Shown here piece after piece: positions 1 through 4,685 of a stretch of DNA of 13,332 nt; position 1 is the stretch's first letter; every line of letters starts with the position of its first letter. Source of the stretch: Acidimicrobiaceae bacterium (lineage in GTDB: Bacteria; Actinomycetota; Acidimicrobiia; Acidimicrobiales; RAAP-2); NCBI GenBank assembly GCA_003151555.1, contig PLXU01000171.1:330-13661 (forward strand). The letters run 5' to 3'. The translations under genes were made by a program, and so were the position numbers. A model generated the notes under the pieces. That model had not been told where the DNA came from, did no database searches, and saw nothing but the letters and a program-made list of their open reading frames with translations.

Positions 1-179
1 GCGCCCACGATGAACTTGCCGAGGTCGTCCACGCTCTCAGCCGTACAGCGCACGATCACGTCGTAGGGACCGGTGACTTCGTAGGACTCCAACACGCCGG
101 GCACGGCGCGCGTCGCGAGGACGACCGCTTCACTGGAGCCGATTTCGGACTGAATCAAGATGTACGCCTGCACCGACAT
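1..179 (-). CDS. Lrp/AsnC ligand-binding (RAM) domain protein, 5' part
   Basis: The minus strand from the ATG at 179 encodes at least 59 residues, beginning MSVQAYILIQSEIG and running through VPGVLESYEVTGPYDVIVR; it leaves the window at base 1. This beta-alpha-beta pattern with a G-x-Y-D-V-I-V-R core is the RAM (SAM/amino-acid sensing) domain of Lrp/AsnC regulators. No helix-turn-helix precedes it, because the ORF starts directly with the RAM fold, so this is the stand-alone type (usually about 75-80 aa) common in actinobacteria. Such proteins can oligomerise and bind small ligands, and their regulatory partners are generally unknown. The start is supported by a GAAAGG ribosome-binding site 5 nt upstream. 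The start and family are fairly secure; the ligand and role cannot be read from the sequence. Confidence 0.85.
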   Translation of the reverse strand, partial: MSVQAYILIQSEIGSSEAVVLATRAVPGVLESYEVTGPYDVIVRCTAESVDDLGKFIVG

Positions 180-184
180 GGGAA

Positions 185-190
185 CCTTTC
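185..190 (-). promoter_or_regulatory. Ribosome binding site for the RAM-domain gene
   Basis: On the minus strand GAAAGG sits 5 nt before the ATG at 179. An AT-rich stretch at 202-210 (minus strand CAATATAGG), about 20-30 nt from the start, may be the -10 region. Unlike several neighbours this gene therefore seems to have a short leader with a Shine-Dalgarno sequence. Confidence 0.5.
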
Positions 191-231
191 GTTTTCGTCC
201 CCCTATATTGCCAGTTTTTTGCCGCCCTCCG

Positions 232-450
232 CTAATCGTCGCGGTAGCGCTTGCCGATGTGCCACTGGAAGCAGTAGTCGCAGCGATAGGTGTTGAGTTC
301 GACACCGCTCAACGTCCAGGCCAGTTGCGCGGCGCTGGCGGCCTCGGCCTGCGTGCGGTACGCGGTCTTGGCGGTCCCCTCACGAGTGAAATGCGAAGCC
401 ACTCGACCGAGCGGTCGGGTGGGCGGTTGGCGTCGGCGACGACTCTTCAT
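232..450 (-). CDS. Small CxxC protein, unknown function (72 aa)
   Basis: This is a 72-residue ORF on the minus strand, with ATG at 450 and TAG at 232. Residues 1-20 are very basic (KSRRRRQPPTRPLGR). The middle (AYRTQAEAASAAQLAW) looks helical, and the end has CDYCFQWHIG, a CxxC followed by His that resembles half a zinc ribbon. From memory, actinobacteria carry short proteins of this layout (basic head, 'YRTEREA' helix, 'YRCxxCxxWH' tail) annotated as hypothetical. With only two Cys and two His (H20, H64) it could bind one metal alone or as a dimer; that is inference. A TAAGGT hexamer on the minus strand (465-460) lies 9 nt before the ATG and no Shine-Dalgarno is visible, so the mRNA may be leaderless. 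It is divergent from the DUF3039 gene across only 36 bp. The gene is probably real; its function is unknown. Confidence 0.7.
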   Translation of the reverse strand: MKSRRRRQPPTRPLGRVASHFTREGTAKTAYRTQAEAASAAQLAWTLSGVELNTYRCDYCFQWHIGKRYRDD

Positions 451-459
451 GGCACTGCG

Positions 460-465
460 ACCTTA
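460..465 (-). promoter_or_regulatory. Probable -10 element (TAAGGT), leaderless gene
   Basis: Minus-strand TAAGGT fits the actinobacterial -10 pattern TAnnnT and ends 9 nt before the ATG at 450, which would put the transcript start at or next to the start codon. It faces the plus-strand hexamer at 474-479, so the 36-bp gap would be a compact divergent promoter pair. No clear -35 is visible. Confidence 0.4.
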
Positions 466-473
466 CTCGTGGC

Positions 474-479
474 TAGGGT
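474..479 (+). promoter_or_regulatory. Probable -10 element (TAGGGT), leaderless gene
   Basis: TAGGGT ends 7 nt before the GTG at 487. This spacing is typical of leaderless actinobacterial transcripts, and there is no Shine-Dalgarno between the two. The same arrangement recurs at 801, 2154 and 3741, which strengthens each case. Confidence 0.45.
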
Positions 480-486
480 TTTGATC

Positions 487-771
487 GTGAGCCAGCAGGT
501 CGAAACCGAAGTCATCGTGCGCTCCTCGCCGACCCTCGATGACGGCGACCACGAACGCTTCACCCACATCGTGTTGGAGGGCTACACGCCCAAGGATGGC
601 GAGTTCGTCCCGCTGGATAATTCCGTGGTCGGCGGCATGATCAACTCGACACCGGTCAAGGCACTGTGCGGCAAGATCTGGGTCCCCGGTCGCGATCCAC
701 AGAAGTATCCGCTCTGTGGAACCTGCAAGGAGATCGCCACGTCGATGGGTTGGTCCCTGCCGAGCGCGTAG
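487..771 (+). CDS. DUF3039 family zinc-ribbon-like protein (94 aa)
   Basis: The 94-residue product contains the hallmark ALCGKIWVPGRDPQKYPLC followed by GTCKE. This gives Cys61, Cys77 and Cys80 in a C-x15-C-x2-C arrangement, with His27 (RFTHIV) as a plausible fourth metal ligand. This is the pattern I associate with the actinobacterial DUF3039 family; its biochemical role is not known to me. The reading frame is open further upstream to 160, but that extension runs antisense through the 72-aa gene, so I prefer the GTG at 487 (product MSQQVETEV). That start has a TAGGGT -10-like box 7 nt before it. TTG at 481 is a less likely alternative. It is followed after 43 bp by the FMN reductase gene, which has its own -10-like box. 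Confidence 0.8.
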   Translation: MSQQVETEVIVRSSPTLDDGDHERFTHIVLEGYTPKDGEFVPLDNSVVGGMINSTPVKALCGKIWVPGRDPQKYPLCGTCKEIATSMGWSLPSA

Positions 772-800
772 CCCACGTCGAGTGCAGCGACCTCAACCCG

Positions 801-806
801 TAGGCT
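801..806 (+). promoter_or_regulatory. Probable -10 element (TAGGCT) for the FMN reductase operon
   Basis: TAGGCT ends 8 nt before the ATG at 815. GGGG lies in between but is a poor Shine-Dalgarno match, so near-leaderless transcription is plausible. It would drive the reductase and the overlapping amidotransferase gene. Confidence 0.4.
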
Positions 807-814
807 GGGGCGCT

Positions 815-1420
815 ATGAAAAATATCCTCTTCTTGGTGGCTTCTCTGCGCAAGGAGTCGCTCAACATGCGACTCGCGCGCGTGGCCGCCAACAACCTGCC
901 CGACGGCTACGGGGCCACGTTCTTTGATCTGAAGGACGTCCCTATGTACAATGAGGACCTTCGCGGCGACGGCTCGCCCGAGAGCGTGCGTCAACTGCGC
1001 GAGGCCTTGCGCAGTGCTGACGGTGTCTTTTGGACCACGCCCGAGTACAACTACGCCCTGCCCGGCATCGTCAAGAACGCCATTGACTGGGCCTGTCGCC
1101 CGATGTTGCCCCAGCACAGCTTTGCTGGTAAGCCCATGAACGCCGCGGTCGCGACAATCTCGGCGACCAATGGTATTCGCTCGCTAAATGATTTCAAACG
1201 GATCTGGAACAACTGTGGCGGATTTTCGGTGACCACGTTCGACTTTGTTTTGCAACTCGCGCCCTCTAAGTTCATCGAGGAAAGTGGTGTTGAGTCCCTA
1301 GAGCCGAAGTCACTGGCGAGCCTTCGCCTGGCCATTGACCACCTGGTTCGCGCGATTGAAGGAGATGGTGGTGCCGTGGTGACGGCCAACTGGACTGCCT
1401 TCGTAGAATCGTTGCCGTGA
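815..1420 (+). CDS. NAD(P)H-dependent FMN reductase (flavodoxin-like)
   Basis: The 201-aa product is a flavodoxin-fold NAD(P)H:FMN/quinone reductase of the SsuE/ChrR/YieF superfamily. Residues 3-18 form beta1 and the phosphate-binding loop (NILFLVASLRKESLNMRLA, matching GSxRxxSxN). Residues 39-47 are DLKDVPMYN. Residues 68-93 hold the family signature ADGVFWTTPEYNYALPG followed by IVKNAIDW, where PEYN contacts the flavin. AGKPMNAAVAT follows at 104-114. Such enzymes transfer hydride from NAD(P)H via FMN to quinones, flavins or metal oxyanions in the cytosol; the actual acceptor cannot be told here. The length is normal for the family. The ATG at 815 was chosen because the upstream in-frame extension lacks homology. 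Its last codons overlap the next start (GTGA), so the two genes are translationally coupled. Confidence 0.9.
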   Translation: MKNILFLVASLRKESLNMRLARVAANNLPDGYGATFFDLKDVPMYNEDLRGDGSPESVRQLREALRSADGVFWTTPEYNYALPGIVKNAIDWACRPMLPQHSFAGKPMNAAVATISATNGIRSLNDFKRIWNNCGGFSVTTFDFVLQLAPSKFIEESGVESLEPKSLASLRLAIDHLVRAIEGDGGAVVTANWTAFVESLP

Positions 1421-2097
1421 CGGCACGAGCGCTTTTTCTGCGACACCATGAGGAGGACCGTCCGGGGCTGGTGGGCGAGGCGTTCGAGGCCCGCGGCTAC
1501 GAACTAGGCGTGGTCATGATGGACGCGTCGAGCCCGACGCCCTCGGTGGAGGGCTACGACGTGCTGGTCATCCTGGGCTCGAAACACGCCGTGTACGACG
1601 AGGCGATTGAGGCGGCGTGGTTCGGCCGTGAGCTTGACGTGATTGCCCAGGCCGACCACTTGGACGTGCCAATTTTTGGTATCTGTTTTGGGGCCCAGGC
1701 CCTGTGCCTGCACCACGGTGGTGTGGTCGAGCGCTCCAACGAACCTGAGGTGGGCTGGTTCGACGTCGTAGCCCACAACGGGTCCGGCATCGGCCCGGGG
1801 CCATGGTTCGAATTTCACTTCGATCACTGCACGTTGCCCGCGGACGCCGAATTGTGGGCCACGTCGCCCAAGGCCGTGCAGGCTTTCGCCGTGGGTAAGA
1901 ACGTGGGCGTACAGTTCCATCCCGAGATTGACGACGCCCAATTGGCCGACTGGTTCGCCAGCGGCGATGACAACGGCGCGCGGAGCTTGGGCGTGGACCC
2001 CGCTCAGTTGCTAGTCGAGACGGCCCGCGAGACGCCGGCCGCGCGGGTACGCACCGCGGAGCTCGTCGATCTTTTCCTCGCGCACGTTGGTCGCTAG
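1417..2097 (+). CDS. Type 1 (class I) glutamine amidotransferase
   Basis: The 226-aa protein has the class I glutamine amidotransferase layout. The nucleophile elbow is GICFGAQAL with Cys90, and QFHPE carries His168 and Glu170, so the Cys-His-Glu triad is complete. VLVILGSKHAVYDE (49-62) matches the oxyanion-loop region of GMP-synthase-like GATases. About 55 residues follow the triad and end in a helix. As in other free-standing members it has no synthetase domain, so it should release ammonia from glutamine, or act on a gamma-glutamyl compound, for an unidentified partner. It starts at GTG 1417, overlapping the reductase stop by 4 nt, which implies one operon. There is no ribosome-binding site of its own, consistent with coupling. 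Class is secure; substrate unknown. Confidence 0.87.
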   Translation: MTARALFLRHHEEDRPGLVGEAFEARGYELGVVMMDASSPTPSVEGYDVLVILGSKHAVYDEAIEAAWFGRELDVIAQADHLDVPIFGICFGAQALCLHHGGVVERSNEPEVGWFDVVAHNGSGIGPGPWFEFHFDHCTLPADAELWATSPKAVQAFAVGKNVGVQFHPEIDDAQLADWFASGDDNGARSLGVDPAQLLVETARETPAARVRTAELVDLFLAHVGR

Positions 2098-2121
2098 CTC
2101 GCGCGTACGTCAATCTTGAAC

Positions 2122-2142
2122 ACCGCACCAAAGGTGCGCGGT
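2122..2142 (+). terminator. Possible hairpin after the amidotransferase gene
   Basis: CGCACC (2124-2129) pairs with GGTGCG (2133-2138) across an AAA loop, and ACCG/CGGT extend the stem past a bulge. There is no T-tract. It lies 24 nt after the amidotransferase stop and ahead of the next promoter-like box. It may be a weak or factor-dependent terminator. Confidence 0.3.
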
Positions 2143-2153
2143 AGGGGCGTCAG

Positions 2154-2159
2154 TAGGCT
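2154..2159 (+). promoter_or_regulatory. Probable -10 element (TAGGCT) for the RNA methyltransferase
   Basis: TAGGCT ends 6 nt before the GTG at 2166 and has the same sequence as the box at 801-806. The interval holds no Shine-Dalgarno, so the transcript is probably leaderless. Confidence 0.45.
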
Positions 2160-2165
2160 TGCCCA

Positions 2166-3389
2166 GTGAGTACTGCCTCTTCCGTGGACGAATCGAGCCC
2201 GGTTCGCATTGAGCGACCAGCCACCGGGGGCGGGGTCGGCCGGCTGGCCGACGGGCGAGTGGTCTTCGTTGGCCACAGCCTGCCCGGTGAACTCGTGCGG
2301 GTGCGGGTCAACGAAACCACGACCTCGTTCGCGCGCGCCGACGCGGTGGAGATTCTCGAAGCGAGCCCCGAACGGGTACCTCCGCCGTGCGAATACGCCC
2401 ACCCCGGGGGTTGCGGTGGGTGCGACCTCCAGCACGCGTCACTCGGCGCCCAACTGGACTGGAAAGCTGCCGTCGTGAGCGAGCACCTCAAGCGAATTGG
2501 CGGCATTGAGTACGACGTGCGCGTCGAAAGGGTCCCTGGTGACGGGTCGCGAACTCGGACCCGACTTCGCTGCGCGGTCAATGACGAGGGACGACTGTGC
2601 TTGCGCCGGTCGCGCTCGCATGATCTCATTGCCATCGAGGACTGCTGGATCAGCGACGACTCGTTCTCCGCCGCCATGGCCACGTCGTGGGATGGCGCCG
2701 AGGAGGTCGAACTGCGCGCCATCGGCGACGGCGATCCTTTCGCCGTCGTAAAGCGCGACACGCATCGTGGCACCATCTTCGAACTGTGCTCCCTGCGCGG
2801 CGAGCCGCTCGAGCCATCGACGCAGTCCCGCGTGTCGGTGCGCGACCACTTCTTCTCGGTGTCGCCTCGTTCCTTCTGGCAGTCGCACCGTGACGCGCCG
2901 GCGCTGCTGTTGTCGGCCGTGACCCAGTTCGCCGACGTGCAGGCCGGTGACCACGTGTGCGACCTCTTCAGCGGCGTGGGACTCTTTGCCGTTCCGCTCG
3001 CTCAGGCCGTCGGAGCCGCTGGTCGGGTGACCGCCGTCGAATCGTCGCCGTACGCGGTGCGAGACGCGCGTCAGAACGGCGACGGATTGCGACAGTTGAA
3101 GGTGCGCGAGTGGTCGGTGTCACCGAGGGCCATCAACGACTCCGTGTCGCCGGGCGATGTCGTCGTTCTCGACCCACCGCGCGGCGGAATGGCCAAGGGG
3201 GTCGCGCAGGCACTGATACGTCGCGCCCCGCGGCGGCTGGTGTACGTGTCCTGCGACGCCGCCACCCTCGCTCGGGACCTCAAATTATTGACGCTGGGAG
3301 GATTCTTACTTTCCAATGTGCGAGTATTTGACCTGTTTCCGATGACCGAGCACGTTGAATTGGTCGCGGTACTTGACAGGACAATATAA
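2166..3389 (+). CDS. TrmA/RlmD-family RNA m5U methyltransferase
   Basis: The 407-aa protein is a class I SAM-dependent RNA uracil-C5 methyltransferase. Residues about 12-64 form a TRAM RNA-binding domain (GGGVGRLADGRVVFV). Cys75, Cys83, Cys86 (CGGCDLQH) and Cys160 (EDCW) match a [4Fe-4S] cluster set. Residues 264-279 are SAM motif I (VCDLFSGVGLFAVPLA). DPPRGG (336-341), the catalytic Cys363 in VYVSCDAATLARD and Glu396 in FPMTEHVE complete the active site. Every key residue is present, so it should be active on 23S rRNA or tRNA. Actinobacterial members are often annotated RumA/RlmD or TrmA, and sequence reading alone does not separate them. The GTG at 2166 gives the MSTASSVDESS start just before the TRAM domain. 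The gene is monocistronic or leads into the small gene at 3448. Confidence 0.9.
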   Translation: MSTASSVDESSPVRIERPATGGGVGRLADGRVVFVGHSLPGELVRVRVNETTTSFARADAVEILEASPERVPPPCEYAHPGGCGGCDLQHASLGAQLDWKAAVVSEHLKRIGGIEYDVRVERVPGDGSRTRTRLRCAVNDEGRLCLRRSRSHDLIAIEDCWISDDSFSAAMATSWDGAEEVELRAIGDGDPFAVVKRDTHRGTIFELCSLRGEPLEPSTQSRVSVRDHFFSVSPRSFWQSHRDAPALLLSAVTQFADVQAGDHVCDLFSGVGLFAVPLAQAVGAAGRVTAVESSPYAVRDARQNGDGLRQLKVREWSVSPRAINDSVSPGDVVVLDPPRGGMAKGVAQALIRRAPRRLVYVSCDAATLARDLKLLTLGGFLLSNVRVFDLFPMTEHVELVAVLDRTI

Positions 3390-3390
3390 A
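3385..3390 (+). promoter_or_regulatory. Possible -10 element (TATAAA) for the HicA-like gene
   Basis: TATAAA overlaps the methyltransferase stop codon. It would start a transcript at about 3397, just ahead of the hairpin at 3405-3433. No well-spaced -35 is present. A TTGACA at 3373 is only 6 nt away and cannot be its partner. Confidence 0.25.
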
Positions 3391-3404
3391 AGGTAGAGAG
3401 TTCA

Positions 3405-3433
3405 AATGAGGGCGGAAGACCTCGGCCCTCATT
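3405..3433 (+). promoter_or_regulatory. Perfect 9-bp hairpin next to the RBS of the HicA-like gene
   Basis: AATGAGGGC (3405-3413) and GCCCTCATT (3425-3433) are exact inverted repeats around an 11-nt loop. The 3' arm ends one base before the Shine-Dalgarno AAGGGGG (3435-3441). No T-tract follows, so a simple intrinsic terminator is less likely than an mRNA leader structure affecting translation, or a factor-dependent terminator for the methyltransferase. Which of these applies is inference. Confidence 0.5.
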
Positions 3434-3447
3434 CAAGGGGGTTGACC

Positions 3448-3726
3448 GTGTCAATCAAGTTGGATCACCACCACCGCATCACCGTCCAGAAGGTCTTCGG
3501 ACACCCACTCAATCACAACATCAAATGGCACGACGTCTGCGTCCTGCTGGAGCGTTTTGGTGACGTGCACGAGACGCACAATGGCAACTGGGCCGTCACC
3601 GTCGACGGCGAGGTCGTTTCCTTCGGCTCCAATCGGGCCCGCGACCTCAGTGAGGATCAAGTCATCAAGGTTCGACGCTTCCTGCAATCCCTAGGAGTTT
3701 CACCTAAGGCAACGAGAGCGGCCTAA
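3448..3726 (+). CDS. Small HicA-like actinobacterial protein (92 aa)
   Basis: GTG at 3448 is preceded by AAGGGGG with a 6-nt gap, a good ribosome-binding site; an ATG at 3406 in the same frame lies inside the hairpin and has none. The 92-residue product has an alpha-beta-beta-beta-alpha pattern: IKWHDVCVLLERFGDV (helix), HETHNGNWAVTVDGEVVSF (strands with His-rich turn), then LSEDQVIKVRRFLQSLGV (helix). This resembles the dsRBD-like fold of HicA mRNA-interferase toxins, whose catalytic His lies in the corresponding strand region. I recall similar actinobacterial hypothetical proteins. No HicB antitoxin is beside it, so a toxin role is doubtful and a housekeeping RNA-binding role is equally possible. 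Confidence 0.72.
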   Translation: MSIKLDHHHRITVQKVFGHPLNHNIKWHDVCVLLERFGDVHETHNGNWAVTVDGEVVSFGSNRARDLSEDQVIKVRRFLQSLGVSPKATRAA

Positions 3727-3740
3727 CACCCTTCAGCCGG

Positions 3741-3746
3741 TACCGT
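3741..3746 (+). promoter_or_regulatory. Probable -10 element (TACCGT) for yaaA
   Basis: TACCGT ends 7 nt before the GTG at 3754 and matches the TAnnnT-plus-start arrangement seen at four other genes here. No Shine-Dalgarno lies between the box and the start. Confidence 0.4.
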
Positions 3747-3753
3747 ATGTTCC

Positions 3754-4542
3754 GTGGCTCCTCGACTCTTCGTACTGCTTCCGCCGTCGGAGAGCAAAGA
3801 GGCCGGTGGGTCACGTAGTCGCAAACCTGGCACCTTTGACGCCGCCCTCGACACACCACGGAGTGAGGTCGCCCAAGCCCTCGGCGCGCTGGTGGAGAGC
3901 GGCCGGTCGATCGACATTGAAAGGACCCTGCGCGTGCACGGCGTCCTGTTGGAGCGGGCCATCGAGGCCTCGCGGGCCGTGGCCCAGGGGCGAGCCCGCC
4001 TCTTGCCGGCGTGGCGACGCTACAACGGGGTCGTGTGGAGCCACCTTGATCCCGCGACGTTGAGTCCCGCGCACCGGCGACGCATCCTGGTCCCCTCGGG
4101 GCTCTACGGCGTCACCACGGCGCAGGACCATATTGGCGACTACCGAATGAAGATGAACGTGGTACTGGCGCCGGTGGGGGGTCTCGCCACGTTCTGGCGA
4201 CCACGACTGACGCCGACGCTCGTAAAACATCTTGAGGGGGCCAACGTGGTCAACCTCTTGCCGAAGGAGCACGGCGTCGCCATTGATTTTGCCGAGATAG
4301 GAAAGACCTGTCACGTGATCACGATTCATTTTGTGGTCGAAGGCGAGGCGGTGGTCGCCGGGCACGAGGCCAAGGCGGTAAAGGGAATCCTGGCCCGCCA
4401 ACTCTTGTCAGAGGGACTCGGCGCCCTCGACGCCTTCGAATGGCAAGGTTGGCGCAGCGACCAAGAGGCCCGCGGCCATCGAATAGTGACCACCCGAGGC
4501 CGGGCGACGGAGGTTGCCGTGGCCTATCGTGGTCGAACGTAG
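3754..4542 (+). CDS. yaaA: YaaA/UPF0246 family peroxide-stress protein
   Basis: The 262-aa protein matches the YaaA (UPF0246) family. It has an N-terminal LLPPSESK motif (residues 8-15, equivalent to the LLSPAKT head), a central VPSGLYGVTT and the highly conserved DYRMKMN at about 130-136, then LATFWRPRLT, NLLPKEH and an IDF..HF-type C-terminal half. E. coli YaaA limits intracellular iron and oxidative DNA damage during peroxide stress, and the fold binds DNA. Length is typical (about 250). GTG at 3754 places the LLPP motif at the expected distance from the N-terminus. It is 27 bp after the HicA-like gene and has its own -10-like box. The family call is firm; the physiological role is by analogy. 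Confidence 0.88.
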   Translation: MAPRLFVLLPPSESKEAGGSRSRKPGTFDAALDTPRSEVAQALGALVESGRSIDIERTLRVHGVLLERAIEASRAVAQGRARLLPAWRRYNGVVWSHLDPATLSPAHRRRILVPSGLYGVTTAQDHIGDYRMKMNVVLAPVGGLATFWRPRLTPTLVKHLEGANVVNLLPKEHGVAIDFAEIGKTCHVITIHFVVEGEAVVAGHEAKAVKGILARQLLSEGLGALDAFEWQGWRSDQEARGHRIVTTRGRATEVAVAYRGRT

Positions 4543-4576
4543 TTGGCCCCTGGGTATGGGCGAACCTGACGTGTTG

Positions 4577-4594
4577 ACGCCGCCGAAACGGCGT
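4577..4594 (+). terminator. Possible terminator hairpin after yaaA
   Basis: ACGCCG (4577-4582) pairs with CGGCGT (4589-4594) around CCGAAA, followed by only TT. The stem is 6 bp and lies 34 nt past the yaaA stop. It is a weak intrinsic terminator at best. Confidence 0.35.
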
Positions 4595-4636
4595 TTCCAC
4601 ATCATCGAGCCGATTCTTGGCCGTCGCCTTCACTTC

Positions 4637-4642
4637 TATGCT
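4637..4642 (+). promoter_or_regulatory. Candidate -10 element (TATGCT) of the mutase gene
   Basis: TATGCT matches the TAnnnT -10 pattern and would start transcription at about 4649, immediately before the palindrome at 4651-4670. A -35 at the expected place (TTCTTG, 4614-4619, 17-nt spacing) is poor. Confidence 0.4.
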
Positions 4643-4650
4643 TGGACCAG

Positions 4651-4670
4651 GACCGCGAAAATTCGCGGTC
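4651..4670. promoter_or_regulatory. Perfect palindromic operator candidate at the mutase start
   Basis: GACCGCGAA and TTCGCGGTC are exact 9-bp inverted repeats separated by AA. The site covers about +2 to +21 of the transcript predicted from TATGCT at 4637 and lies 15 nt before the mutase GTG. A symmetric 20-bp site there suits a dimeric repressor, for example TetR- or GntR-type regulators that often control acyl-CoA metabolism. No regulator gene is in the window, so that identity is inference. Confidence 0.5.
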
Positions 4671-4685
4671 GGCGAAGGGAGTGTC

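Noticed and set aside
160..486. N-terminal extension of the DUF3039 frame
   Set aside because: The extension is antisense to the 72-aa gene and has no DUF3039-like content. The GTG at 487 with its nearby -10-like box explains the gene.
3373..3390. TTGACA followed by TATAAA as a textbook promoter
   Set aside because: The spacing is only 6 nt, so the two cannot serve as one -35/-10 pair.
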